Shown here in pieces: positions 43,141 through 52,563 of a DNA stretch of 64,000 bases. The position numbers were made by a program, and so were the translations under genes. The notes below the pieces were generated by a model. It did not search any database. It was not told the DNA's origin and worked only from the letters and a program-made list of their open reading frames with translations. The stretch is from contig CAVYNB010000017.1 in NCBI GenBank assembly GCA_963769745.1, positions 1-64,000 of the forward strand. The letters are read 5' to 3'. How positions within the stretch are numbered: the stretch's first letter is position 1; every line of letters starts with the position of its first letter. The stretch is from JALORV01 sp963769745. GTDB lineage: Bacteria > Pseudomonadota > Gammaproteobacteria > Burkholderiales > Burkholderiaceae_F.

Positions 43141-45183
43141 TCATTCGAGAAAGCCCGCCGGCAGCGGCCCGCCGTTGCGACCGACTGCGGGGATCTCCAG
43201 CATCAGGTCCCGGACGGTTCCGTCCCGGTCGACTACCGGTGCCGCGCCGCGCATTTCGTGCCCATTGGGCACGAAAAGCTGCGGGTGATCGAATGGCGCA
43301 CTTTGCCGCACGACGCGTTGATCGGTCAGCGCCGTCGTCAGGAATTCGACCAGATCATCGATCTCCTGCTCCGTCAGATTGAGCTTGCCGACCTCGAAGT
43401 CGACGAACGCAGTGTTGTGTTCACGAAAGTCGCCGCCGCGGTTATAGAACTCGACGGCCTGCCGGATCGTCGCCTGACCGCCATTGTGGAAGTACGGCGC
43501 GGTCAAGGCCAGATTGCGCAGATTGGGCACCTTGAACGCGCCGGTCGTCAGCGCGCGATCGGCTGCGCTGATCGGCGGGTTGGCAATGTTCGGAATCGCC
43601 AGCGTCAGCAGTTCCTTGCTCGGGATCGACTGCGGGGGCAAGGTCAGCAGGCTGATGAACGCGAGCGGATTGCCGAACGGATCCTTGGCGCCGATGCCGA
43701 TGTCCTCCTCGAACGGCCGCACGCCGAGGTTGTAGACACCCTGGTCGTAGGCAACGACCTCGCAGTTGCCGTTGAACATGCGCTCGACCACTTCGGCGGG
43801 CTGCTTCACGCCGTCGACCATCGTGCCCATCAGGATGCGCACGGAGTTGTCCGTCGTCTCGGCGCCCGAGTGGCAGGCCGCGCAGGCTGCATCACCGGTG
43901 AACACTTCCATGCCGCGCAATTGCTTTGGCGTCATGGCTCGCGGCTGACCTTCGAAGTGCCGGTCGACCGGGGCATCGTCCGAGATCAGCGTCATCTCGT
44001 AGAGTTGCACGGCCAGCCCGAAGAACAGGGAAAAGTTGTACTCCAGCATCGTGTACTCGTTGGCACGCAGCGGCCGACGCGGTGTCGTCTCGAACTCGAT
44101 CCGGCCGTCGGGGAGCACCACGACGATCTCGTCGGCCTGCCACCAGCGCGGGTGAAACGCGGCCTCGACCAGTGCACGGTACGTGGTGTCGAGCCCACGG
44201 TCGCTGAACTCGTCACGGTGCGCGTCGGCCGCGGTGCGAGCATGTCGCCCGAGGACACTGTCGTCCGCGGCGACGCGCTGCTTGCGCAGTGGCCGCGCCG
44301 ACGCGAGCCGCTTGCCGATGTCGCGGAACTTGCGATCGAGCGATCCCATCTCACGATCGCTGAGCGGCGGGCCTACTGCCTGCGACGCGAGGCCGGCATT
44401 GTCGATGCGGATCTTGATCGGCCGGAGCTTTCCGCGCGAGGTGGCGATCAGCACCCGTGCATCGGCGTCGCCGGCACCGAACGGGCTTACTCCGTTGAAC
44501 AGGTTCGATGCCCGTGCGTCCCAGAACTGGCGCCGGTTGTAGGCGGCGTTGATCACGGTCGGCGTGTTGCGCGGTTCCGCGCGGCGCGTATTGAGGCCGG
44601 CCAGATTGAACACCGGGTCGGCCACGGCCTGCACGATGTCCTGGTCTGCGCCCGGCCGGACGCCGACGAAGCGGCTCAGTTTGACTCCGGCGGAGGAAAC
44701 GACGTCGTCGCTGTCGCGCAGAACGGCCGAGCGGCGGTCCGCCGGATCGGCCAGCTGACGCAGCGGGAAATCCGCCGGCTGCAGCCGGCGGTTGATTCCG
44801 AGGTCGACGATCTGGCGCGGATTGTCCTGGCCACCGGGATTCAGCTGGTTGATCGAGCGCGGATCGGCGCCGGCGCGAAAGTGACAGGTCGCGCACGCGA
44901 CGATGCCGTCACTGCCGACCTGCATGTCCCAGAACAACGCCTTGCCGAGCACGATGGCCGCCGCGCGATCGCGCACGTAGACGCCGAGATCGGTCGGCTC
45001 GGGCACGGCGATACGCTTGAGCGAGCCGGGACCCGGATTGGTGTCGGGAAACAGCGTCCCTGCATTGGCGCAGGTGCCTTCGCGCTCGCCCTGGGGTGTC
45101 GCCGCGCGGGCGGTCTGACTGCTGCCGAACGCGAAGACCGACACCAGTGCGGCCACGAAGAGACGCTGCCTGATCCTGGACAT
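43141..45183 (-). CDS. Large exported diheme protein of the cytochrome c peroxidase/MauG superfamily
   Basis: A 680-aa protein with a signal peptide (about residues 1-27, ending TARA) and two c-heme sites, CATCH (97-101) and CAACH (434-438). Conserved blocks are FWDARASNLFNGVSPFG, EYNFSLFFGLAVQLYEMTL and LTAPYFHNGGQATI. It is about twice the size of a classical bacterial peroxidase and close in size to the rubber oxygenase RoxA. The family includes oxidases and peroxidases, so function is open. I chose the ATG at 45183 because it yields the signal peptide and has a purine-rich upstream site. Confidence 0.85.
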   Translation of the reverse strand: MSRIRQRLFVAALVSVFAFGSSQTARAATPQGEREGTCANAGTLFPDTNPGPGSLKRIAVPEPTDLGVYVRDRAAAIVLGKALFWDMQVGSDGIVACATCHFRAGADPRSINQLNPGGQDNPRQIVDLGINRRLQPADFPLRQLADPADRRSAVLRDSDDVVSSAGVKLSRFVGVRPGADQDIVQAVADPVFNLAGLNTRRAEPRNTPTVINAAYNRRQFWDARASNLFNGVSPFGAGDADARVLIATSRGKLRPIKIRIDNAGLASQAVGPPLSDREMGSLDRKFRDIGKRLASARPLRKQRVAADDSVLGRHARTAADAHRDEFSDRGLDTTYRALVEAAFHPRWWQADEIVVVLPDGRIEFETTPRRPLRANEYTMLEYNFSLFFGLAVQLYEMTLISDDAPVDRHFEGQPRAMTPKQLRGMEVFTGDAACAACHSGAETTDNSVRILMGTMVDGVKQPAEVVERMFNGNCEVVAYDQGVYNLGVRPFEEDIGIGAKDPFGNPLAFISLLTLPPQSIPSKELLTLAIPNIANPPISAADRALTTGAFKVPNLRNLALTAPYFHNGGQATIRQAVEFYNRGGDFREHNTAFVDFEVGKLNLTEQEIDDLVEFLTTALTDQRVVRQSAPFDHPQLFVPNGHEMRGAAPVVDRDGTVRDLMLEIPAVGRNGGPLPAGFLE

Positions 45184-45519
45184 GAAGCACCTGCCTTTCC
45201 TGCTGTGTGGCCAGCTGGAACGCAGGTGACACCTTTCCGGTCTCGCCTCGGCCCGGAGTCGGCCAAGTGAGCGGGAACGGCCCGCGTCGCTCGCGAGCGG
45301 TGAGATGTCGGCCCGATCGCCGTACCGACACATCCGCTTCGCTGCGCAAATTCTGTTGAGGAACGCCGGGCTTGGCCATTTGCCAAACGGCATATCCCGT
45401 TCGGCTGAGCCAACACCGCGGTGCTCGAACCTTCGAAAGAAGCTGGCCGGGCGTACCAGCGGGACAACGATGCCGCGCCTGACCGGGAACCGCCCCGCCG
45501 TCGCTGTCGAGACGCCGTC
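45184..45519. other. 336-nt spacer between arginase and the diheme protein
   Basis: I see no gene-like frame, terminator or clear promoter here. Presumably it holds the promoter of the diheme protein gene. Confidence 0.4.
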
Positions 45520-46458
45520 TCAGCGCGAAGGCTGACGCATCAATGTGCTCTTGCCGAACAGGCTCTCGATCAGGTCGACGGTCAGCAGCGCCGTCTTGTT
45601 ACGGACGTCCAGCGCAGGGTTCAGCTCCATGATGTCGAGGGAGCCCAGCCGCCCGCTGTCGGCGATCATCTCCATGCACAACTGCGCCTCGCGATAGGTC
45701 GGCCCTCCCGACACGGTCGTGCCGACGCCGGGTGCGATCTCCGGATCGAGGAAATCGACATCGAAGCTGACATGCAGATGCGTGCCCGGATCCATCGTCG
45801 CCAGCGCCAGTTCCATCGCATGCCGCATGCCGAGTTCATCGATGAAACGCATGTCGAAGACCTCGAGCCCGGCCTCGTGCACGAACTGCTTCTCGCCGGC
45901 ATCGACACTGCGGATGCCGATCTGCCGGATCCAGCGCGGGTCGATGGCCGGCACGGTGCCGCCAATGTCGACCAGCGGACGCGGGCCGTGGCCGCACAGG
46001 CACGCGACCGGCATGCCATGCACATTGCCGCTCGGCGTCAATGCATTGGTATTGAAGTCCGCGTGGGCGTCGAGCCAGAGAACCCGGAGACGCTTGCCCT
46101 GCTCGCGACAATGGTGTGCCACCGCGCTGATCGAGCCGATCGCCAGGCAGTGGTCGCCGCCAAGCAGGATCGGCAGGCGGCCGCCCGCCAGCTCGGCTCC
46201 GACCGCTTCATGCACCAGCCGGTTCCAGGTAACCACTTCATCCAGATGCCGATAGCCGTCGACCGGGGGCAGCCACGGATTCGGCGGTCCGTTGAGGTTG
46301 CCGTGGTCGATGACCTCGAGGCCATGCCGCTCCAGCGCCGGCTTGATCTGCGCAACCCGCAGCGCCTCGGGACCCATGCTCGCACCGCGCACGCTGGCGC
46401 CGATGTCGGTCGGCGCGCCGATCAGCGATACGACGTTCGATCCTGCGGCGGTGGGCAT
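45520..46458 (-). CDS. rocF: Arginase (ureohydrolase family)
   Basis: A 312-aa Mn-dependent ureohydrolase that splits arginine to ornithine and urea. Metal-binding motifs are GGDHCLAIG, WLDAHADFNT and SFDVDFLDPEIAPG. The sequence is arginase-like rather than agmatinase-like (GVGTTVSGGPTYREA, GNVHGMPVA). It lies 130 nt past the last ABC permease gene on the same strand, so it may be co-transcribed with the sugar transporter, an unusual pairing. Other ureohydrolases cannot be fully excluded. Confidence 0.88.
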   Translation of the reverse strand: MPTAAGSNVVSLIGAPTDIGASVRGASMGPEALRVAQIKPALERHGLEVIDHGNLNGPPNPWLPPVDGYRHLDEVVTWNRLVHEAVGAELAGGRLPILLGGDHCLAIGSISAVAHHCREQGKRLRVLWLDAHADFNTNALTPSGNVHGMPVACLCGHGPRPLVDIGGTVPAIDPRWIRQIGIRSVDAGEKQFVHEAGLEVFDMRFIDELGMRHAMELALATMDPGTHLHVSFDVDFLDPEIAPGVGTTVSGGPTYREAQLCMEMIADSGRLGSLDIMELNPALDVRNKTALLTVDLIESLFGKSTLMRQPSR

Positions 46459-46588
46459 GCAAGTGGTCCTGGTCGGTCGTCAGTGGCAGATCGCCGTCTG
46501 GATGGCGCGGGACGCCTGCACCGCACTCGGCGCACAGGCGTCGGCTGTCTTGAGATTAGCAGTCGATCCCGGGCAACGGCGGGTGACG

Positions 46589-47431
46589 TCACTCCTTGAC
46601 CGCGCCCGTCATCCCTGAAACATAGTGTTCGACGAAGAACGAGTAGAGGATCGCCACCGGCAGTGAGCCGAACAGCGCGCCCGCCATCAACGCGCCCCAG
46701 TGATACACGTCCCCCTCGACCAGTTCGGTGATCACGCCAACGGGAACGGTCTTGACCTCCGACGACGAAACGAAGGTCAGTGCGTAGATGAACTCGTTCC
46801 ATGACAGCGTGAACGCAAAGATTCCCGCCGAGATCAGCCCCGGCACCGCCAGCGGCAGGATGATCTTCACCAGGATCTGCAATCGGCTCGCACCGTCGAT
46901 CAGCGCGCATTCTTCGAGCTCGAACGGGATCGAGCGGAAGTAGCCCATCAGCAGCCAGGTGCAGAACGGGATCAGGAACGTCGGATAGGTCAGGATCAGC
47001 GCCAGCCGCGTGTCGAAGAGCTGGAACTTGAAGATGATCGCCGCCAGCGGAATGAAGAGTATCGATGGCGGCACCAGGTACGCCAGGAAGATGCTCATGC
47101 CGACATAGCGCGACCCGCGGAACCTCAGCCGCTCGATCGCGTAGGCCGCCAGCACGCTGCAGAACAGTGACAGCAGGGTCGAGACGACCGACACGAGGAT
47201 CGTGTTCCACAGCCAGTCCGGGTACGCCGTATCGAACAGCAGCTTCTTGATGTGCGCCAGCGTCGGGTTGATCACCCAGAACGGATTGCCTTCGCGCGAC
47301 AGCAGTTCCTCGTTCGGCTTGAACGCGGTGATCGACATCCAGTAGAACGGAAACAGCAGCACGATCAGGAACACAGCCAGCGGCAGGTATACGGTGACCA
47401 GACGTCGCGGCGTCGACTCGAGGTACTTCAT
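46589..47431 (-). CDS. Carbohydrate ABC transporter permease (MalG/UgpE type)
   Basis: A 280-aa inner-membrane permease with six helices. The coupling-helix EAA motif reads EECALIDGASRLQILVKIILPLAVPG near residue 190. It pairs with the upstream MalF-like permease, the extracellular binding protein and the MalK-like ATPase. It follows the other permease by 51 nt. Confidence 0.93.
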   Translation of the reverse strand: MKYLESTPRRLVTVYLPLAVFLIVLLFPFYWMSITAFKPNEELLSREGNPFWVINPTLAHIKKLLFDTAYPDWLWNTILVSVVSTLLSLFCSVLAAYAIERLRFRGSRYVGMSIFLAYLVPPSILFIPLAAIIFKFQLFDTRLALILTYPTFLIPFCTWLLMGYFRSIPFELEECALIDGASRLQILVKIILPLAVPGLISAGIFAFTLSWNEFIYALTFVSSSEVKTVPVGVITELVEGDVYHWGALMAGALFGSLPVAILYSFFVEHYVSGMTGAVKE

Positions 47432-47482
47432 GCCCTGCGAGTCGGCGGTCGCCGGCGGTGCGTCGGAACGTGTCGGCGTCGC

Positions 47483-48382
47483 TCATTTATCCTGCCCGCC
47501 CTGCTGCCAGGCGCGGCGCTGCAGTCCGAAGTAGCTGAACAGGATCGCCGCCATCAGGAACGGCACCATCGCGGTCGCCAGCGCGGCACCTTCGCCCAGC
47601 GCGCCCCCGGGGATGGCGCGCTGGAAACTGAGAGTGGCCATCAGGTGGGTTGCATTCAGCGGTCCGCCGCGCGTCAGCACGTAGATCAACTGGAAATCGG
47701 TGAAGGTAAACAGCACCGAGAAGGTCATCACGACCGCGATGATCGGTGTCAGCAACGGCAGCGTCACGAAGCGGAATTGCTGCCAGTCGGTGGCGCCGTC
47801 GAGGCTGGCCGCCTCGTAATACGACGGCGAAATCGTCTGCAGGCCTGCCAGCAGGCAGATCGCGACAAAGGGCACGCCGCGCCAGATGTTGGCGGCGATC
47901 ACCGACAGGCGCGCGAGCCACGGCTCGCCGAGGAAATCGATGTAGCGGTCGATCCACCCCAGCTTGACGAGCGTCCAGCTGATGATCGAAAACTGCGCGT
48001 CGTAGATCCACCAGAACGCGATGGCAGACAGCGCGGTCGGCACGATGAACGGCAGCAGCACGATCGCACGGATGAAGGACTTGAACGGCAGGTGCTTGTT
48101 GAGCAAAAGCGCCAGCCACAGGCCGAGCGCGAACTTGATGATGCTGGCGACGACTGTGTAGAAGATCGTGTTGAAGACCGAGAGCCGGGTGATGGGATCA
48201 CCCCAGAGAAACTGGTAGTTCTCAATCCCGATCCACTCGCCGCCGCGTCCGATCTTGGTGTCGGTGAAACCGAGCCAGGTGCCGAGTCCGAGCGGATAGG
48301 TCAGGAACAGCAGCAGCACGACCGCCGCCGGCAGCATGAACACCAACCCGAGAAAGTTGCGGCTTTCGAGCAGGCGACTCAT
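47483..48382 (-). CDS. Carbohydrate ABC transporter permease (MalF/UgpA type)
   Basis: A 299-aa six-helix permease. The first helix is FLGLVFMLPAAVVLLLFLTYP, and the coupling region is YYEAASLDGATDWQQFRFVTLPLL near residue 205. I chose the ATG at 48382 preceded by GAGACGAG. A GTG at 48430 would add 16 residues and has no better ribosome binding site. Confidence 0.92.
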   Translation of the reverse strand: MSRLLESRNFLGLVFMLPAAVVLLLFLTYPLGLGTWLGFTDTKIGRGGEWIGIENYQFLWGDPITRLSVFNTIFYTVVASIIKFALGLWLALLLNKHLPFKSFIRAIVLLPFIVPTALSAIAFWWIYDAQFSIISWTLVKLGWIDRYIDFLGEPWLARLSVIAANIWRGVPFVAICLLAGLQTISPSYYEAASLDGATDWQQFRFVTLPLLTPIIAVVMTFSVLFTFTDFQLIYVLTRGGPLNATHLMATLSFQRAIPGGALGEGAALATAMVPFLMAAILFSYFGLQRRAWQQGGQDK

Positions 48383-48508
48383 CACACTCGTCTCAGGGAC
48401 GGGTGCCTGGGCTCGGGCGTTGTTCACGGCGGTCAGGGGGTCAGGGTTGGAACGCGGGGAAGTGCATGGCGGCGCCCGATGCGGCACCGCCATGCACGAC
48501 GGACGCGT

Positions 48509-49828
48509 CTAGACCTTGTAGTAGCGCTCAGCCCGCTTCTGCGCGCGATCCGCAGCCTCCTTCGGCGTCTTCGACCCCGACGCGGCTTCGGCCACCATGT
48601 TGACGATGATGAAGTCGGCCAGCGCGCCGGCCGATGCATAGCCCATCTTGCCGGCGTGTCCGCTCGGCCACATGTTCTTCATCGAGTCCCGGTACGGCGT
48701 GTGTTTCGGATCGACGGTCCAGATCGGGTTCTTCTCGTAGTACGTCAGTGCCGGCGTCACGTAGCCGATCGCCGCCTGTACCCACGGATCCATCTGCTCG
48801 GCCTCCATCATGAAGCGCAGGAACTCCTTGGCCGCCTTCGGATACTTGGTGTACTTGAAGATCATCTGGTTGAAGAACAGCTGGAACTCGCTGGGCTTGC
48901 CGATCGGCCCGATCGGCATGTTGGCGTGGTTGATGTCGGCCGCCAGCGCGGCGACCTTCGGGTCCTTCGACGTCTTCGCGGCGTAGTAAATGGAGATGCC
49001 GTTGTTCGTCAGCGAAATCTGCTCGTCCAGGAACGCCTTGTTGTTGTTCGGGTCCAGCCAGGACAGGGTGCCTGGCACAAACGACGAGTACATCTCTTTG
49101 ACGTACTCGAGCGCCTTGATGGTTTCCGGGCTGTCGATGACGACCTTGTTGTTCGCATCCACGAGCTTGCCGCCGAACCCCCACACCAGCGTCTGCGCCC
49201 AGGTGTTGCCGTCGCCGGTCGCATTGCCGAGCGCGAACCCGGGCGGTGTGCCTTTGTCCTTCAGCGCCTTGCACAGCTTCAGGAAGCCGTCTGTGTCCTT
49301 CGGAAATGTGTCGAAACCCGCGGCTTTCACGTGGCTGATGCGGTACACCATGCACACGCCCGCGACACCCAGCGGCACGCCGATCCAGTTCTTGCCGTTC
49401 GGCCTCAGGTAGGGATCGCACACCGGATAAAAACCGCCGTACTTCTTGCCGAGATAGGCACACAGGTCGCTGACGTCGACCAGCTTGTCCGGGTACAGGT
49501 TGGCGTCGTCGTTGGTCGACAGGATGATGTCCGGCCCGGCGCCGGTATTGGCCGCCACAGCCGCCTTCGGGCGCACGTCTTCCCAGCCCTCGGCGTCGAC
49601 GCGCACTTCAATGCCGTATTTTTCCGAGAACTTCTTGACGTTGACCAGGTACTGGTCCTCGTCGCCCTGCACGAAGCGCTTCCAGCGCAGCACCCGCAGC
49701 TTGGCGCCTTTCTCGGGCGCGTTGCTCCACTGCGCCTCGGCATCCTTGACCCAGATGAGCGGACCGGCCGCGGCTGCCGCCACGCCTGCCGACGTCTTCA
49801 GAAACTCCCGCCGTTTCAGATTCTTCAT
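48509..49828 (-). CDS. Carbohydrate ABC transporter substrate-binding protein
   Basis: A 439-aa extracellular solute-binding protein. The N-terminus NLKRREFLKTSAGVAAAAAG looks like a Tat signal (RREFLK), so it may be exported folded. Family blocks are PDIILSTNDDANLYPDKLVDVSD, IGVPLGVAGVCMVY and SWLDPNNNKAFLDEQISLTNNG. Its ligand is likely a sugar or sugar derivative, by family. It lies between the ATPase and permease genes. Confidence 0.92.
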   Translation of the reverse strand: MKNLKRREFLKTSAGVAAAAAGPLIWVKDAEAQWSNAPEKGAKLRVLRWKRFVQGDEDQYLVNVKKFSEKYGIEVRVDAEGWEDVRPKAAVAANTGAGPDIILSTNDDANLYPDKLVDVSDLCAYLGKKYGGFYPVCDPYLRPNGKNWIGVPLGVAGVCMVYRISHVKAAGFDTFPKDTDGFLKLCKALKDKGTPPGFALGNATGDGNTWAQTLVWGFGGKLVDANNKVVIDSPETIKALEYVKEMYSSFVPGTLSWLDPNNNKAFLDEQISLTNNGISIYYAAKTSKDPKVAALAADINHANMPIGPIGKPSEFQLFFNQMIFKYTKYPKAAKEFLRFMMEAEQMDPWVQAAIGYVTPALTYYEKNPIWTVDPKHTPYRDSMKNMWPSGHAGKMGYASAGALADFIIVNMVAEAASGSKTPKEAADRAQKRAERYYKV

Positions 49829-49858
49829 GCACGTCTCCTTTGTGGTTGGCTCACTGTG

Positions 49859-50947
49859 TCAAGCCGGTTGAAGTCCCGTCGCGAGGCGTTTGCCGCTCGC
49901 GGCGTCGAAAATATGAGCTCGCCCGGCATCCGGGACGAGTGTGATGCGTTCGCCGGCGCGCACGTTCGTTCGATCGCGGATCGTCGCGGTCACTTCCTGC
50001 TCGACGAAGCGGCAGTAGATCTGGGTATCTGCACCGGTCGGCTCGACGACGACCACTTCAACCGCGAGACCTCCGGCACTGCCCACCGCAAAGTGCTCGG
50101 GCCGGATGCCGTACAGGATGGCCTGTCCTTCGTGCACCCCCGCGCTTTGCGCCAGCGGCAGTCGGCTTCCATCGGCGAACACCGCTTCGAGCGCGCCGCC
50201 CTGGCGCTGCGCCGTGCCCGGCACCAGGTTCATGGCGGGCGAGCCGATGAAGCCGGCCACGAACGTGTTCGCGGGGTGGTCGTAGAGGTCGAGCGGGCCG
50301 CCGGTCTGTTCGACGACGCCGTCCTTCATCACGACGATCTTGTCGGCCATGGTCATCGCCTCGATCTGGTCGTGCGTGACGTACACCGACGTGGTCTTGA
50401 GTCGCTGGTGCAGTTCCTTGATCTCGGTGCGCATCTGCACGCGCAGCTTGGCGTCGAGATTGGACAGTGGCTCGTCGAACAGGAACACCTGCGGGTCGCG
50501 CACGATGGCGCGCCCCATGGCGACACGCTGGCGCTGACCGCCCGAGAGCTGGCGCGGATAACGGTCGAGCAGCTTGCCGAGCCCAAGGATGTCGGCCGCG
50601 CGCGCGACGCGGCGGTCGATCTCATCCTTCGTAGCGTTGGCAAGCCGCAGGCTGAACGACATGTTGTCGCGCACCGTCATGTGCGGATAGAGCGCGTAGT
50701 TCTGAAAGACCATCGCGATGTCGCGCTCCTTCGGGGCAACGCGGTTCACGACACGATCGCCGATCAGGATCTCGCCTTCGCTGATTTCCTCGAGTCCGGC
50801 GATCATGCGCAGCAGCGTGGTCTTGCCGCAGCCGGAGGGCCCCACCAGCACCGCAAACTCGCCGTCGGCGATTTCAATGTCGACGCCGTGGATCACGGTC
50901 GTCCCACCGAAGCGCTTGGCAACGCCGCGAATCGCGACTTGCGCCAT
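49859..50947 (-). CDS. Carbohydrate ABC transporter ATPase (MalK/UgpC type)
   Basis: A 362-aa ATPase. Walker A GPSGCGKT is near residue 37, the signature LSGGQRQRVAMGRAI near 133, Walker B VFLFDEPLSNLD, and the His switch TSVYVTHDQIEAMTMAD. The C-terminal OB/TOBE domain starts near residue 235 (GSPAMNLVPG). It is the first of the four transporter genes, 43 nt after the hydroxyacid dehydrogenase gene. Confidence 0.95.
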   Translation of the reverse strand: MAQVAIRGVAKRFGGTTVIHGVDIEIADGEFAVLVGPSGCGKTTLLRMIAGLEEISEGEILIGDRVVNRVAPKERDIAMVFQNYALYPHMTVRDNMSFSLRLANATKDEIDRRVARAADILGLGKLLDRYPRQLSGGQRQRVAMGRAIVRDPQVFLFDEPLSNLDAKLRVQMRTEIKELHQRLKTTSVYVTHDQIEAMTMADKIVVMKDGVVEQTGGPLDLYDHPANTFVAGFIGSPAMNLVPGTAQRQGGALEAVFADGSRLPLAQSAGVHEGQAILYGIRPEHFAVGSAGGLAVEVVVVEPTGADTQIYCRFVEQEVTATIRDRTNVRAGERITLVPDAGRAHIFDAASGKRLATGLQPA

Positions 50948-50990
50948 AAAGCGTTGTCTCCTCCGCGCGGCAGGGAAGGTGCCGCTGCGA

Positions 50991-51959
50991 TCAACCTGCG
51001 GGGATCTTCGTCCCTTGAATCACAGGATACATGGGGCGTCCTGTCTTCGCCCATTGCACGATATTCAGCGCTGCCTTGCGCCGCAGCTCGACTTCCGCCG
51101 CGGTCGAGTAAAACGCCGCGTGCGGCGTCAGCAGCACGCGCGGATGGCGCGCCAGCGGATGGCTGGTCGACACCGGTTCGGCCGGCAGCACGTCGAGTGC
51201 GGCACCGTCGAGCGTGCCGTCGTCGAGCCGCGCCAGCACGGCATCGACATCGACCACCGCGCCTCGCGCCGTGTTCACCAGCAGGCTGCCGCGGCGCATG
51301 CGCGCCAGCAGCGGTGCGGCAACCATGCCGCGGGTCTCGTCGGTCAGTGGCACATGCAGCGAGACGATGTCGCTGCGCTCGAAGAGCGCCTCGAGTGTCA
51401 CGCGTTCGACATACGCCGGAAAGTCGCCGTCGATGATGTAGGGATCGCAGGCAATCACGTGCCCGAAGCAGTTGCGGGCCAGATGCGCAAAGCGCTTGCC
51501 GATGCGTCCGAGCCCAAGGATGCCGACCGTCAGGTCGCTGGCGCGGCGGATCGTGCCCGGCGACAGGTAGCTCCAGCGCCCGGCCTTGACGTCGCGGTCG
51601 TAGATCGCCAGATGCCGCAGCAGCGCCAGCGCCATCGCCAGCGCGTGCGTGGCCACTTCTCCGACGCCGTAGTCGGGTGAGTTCGCGACCCAGACGCCGT
51701 GACGCCTGCAGGCCGCGGTATCGACCGTGTCATAACCGGCGCCATAGCGGCTGACGAGGCCAACCCGCGGCAAGGCCTTCAGCACACGGTCGGTGACCGG
51801 GGCGTACTGCAGCAGCAGCGCGTCACACTCCCGGGCCGCCGTAATCAGTTCGTCCTCGGTGCGGCACTGCGCGTCGGCGAGCTGGATGCCGGCCTCGGCG
51901 AACAGGCCTCGCTCGAGTGCGATGTCCGGAAAGTCGAAGTCCGTGATCAGCGCCTTCAT
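50991..51959 (-). CDS. D-2-hydroxyacid dehydrogenase (phosphoglycerate dehydrogenase-like)
   Basis: A 322-aa NAD-dependent dehydrogenase. The nucleotide motif GILGLGRIGKRFA is near residue 150. Catalytic Arg lies in VNTARGAVVDVD, with His in LLTPHAAFYS. It is distinct from the enzyme at 41414. Its ATG overlaps the upstream glycosylase stop by 4 nt (ATGA), so the two are translated together. Confidence 0.88.
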   Translation of the reverse strand: MKALITDFDFPDIALERGLFAEAGIQLADAQCRTEDELITAARECDALLLQYAPVTDRVLKALPRVGLVSRYGAGYDTVDTAACRRHGVWVANSPDYGVGEVATHALAMALALLRHLAIYDRDVKAGRWSYLSPGTIRRASDLTVGILGLGRIGKRFAHLARNCFGHVIACDPYIIDGDFPAYVERVTLEALFERSDIVSLHVPLTDETRGMVAAPLLARMRRGSLLVNTARGAVVDVDAVLARLDDGTLDGAALDVLPAEPVSTSHPLARHPRVLLTPHAAFYSTAAEVELRRKAALNIVQWAKTGRPMYPVIQGTKIPAG

Positions 51960-52540
51960 TGCAGTGCCCGCCGCCAGCAGTCGCGCTGGTGATCATCGAC
52001 CATGCCGGTCGCCTGCATGAACGAGTAACAAATGGTCGAGCCGACGAACTTGCAGCCGCGCGCCTTCAGTGCCTTGCTCATCGCGTCGGACTCGGCACTG
52101 GTGGCCGGTGCCTCGCGATAGTCATTCCACTGATTCACGATCGGTCGCCCGCCGCTGAACGACCACAGATAGCGATCCAGCGAGCCAAATTCGTCGCGGA
52201 TCGCCCGCACCGCACGGGCGTTCAACACGGCTGCCTCGACCTTGGCGCGGTTTCGCACGATCGCCGGATTCGTCAGCAGGCGTTCGACGCGTGCCGGCGT
52301 GTATCGCGCGACGCGGTCGACATCGAAGTCGTCGAAGGCCTCGCGGTAACCCTCGCGCTTGCGCAGGATCGTCGTCCACGACAGTCCGGCCTGCGCACCC
52401 TCGAGGATCAGCATCTCGAACAGGTGCCGATCATCGTGCGACGGCACGCCCCATTCATCGTCGTGGTACGCCACCATCAGCGGATCGTCGCCGGCCCAGC
52501 CGCAGCGCCTCCTGCTCGCCGCCGGCGCGCTCCTGCTCAT
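51956..52540 (-). CDS. tag: DNA-3-methyladenine glycosylase I
   Basis: A 194-aa helix-hairpin-helix base-excision glycosylase that removes 3-methyladenine. Zinc ligands fit the family: Cys in RCGWAGDDPL and His in AYHDDEWGVP at the N-terminus, His and Cys in DDHQRDCWR at the C-terminus. The family block LEGAQAGLSWTTILRKREGYREAFDDFD is present. The N-terminus is about 12 residues longer than usual. An internal start near RCGWAG cannot be excluded. It sits in the middle of a sugar-acid operon, 23 nt after the dehydratase. Confidence 0.93.
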   Translation of the reverse strand: MSRSAPAASRRRCGWAGDDPLMVAYHDDEWGVPSHDDRHLFEMLILEGAQAGLSWTTILRKREGYREAFDDFDVDRVARYTPARVERLLTNPAIVRNRAKVEAAVLNARAVRAIRDEFGSLDRYLWSFSGGRPIVNQWNDYREAPATSAESDAMSKALKARGCKFVGSTICYSFMQATGMVDDHQRDCWRRALQ

Positions 52541-52563
52541 AGAAGATCTGGACCTTGGCACGG

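Noticed and set aside
47252..51436. A 1394-codon plus-strand open frame opposite the ABC transporter genes.
   Set aside because: It spans four intact minus-strand genes and the start of a fifth. Its product is low-complexity and basic, so it is a bias artefact.
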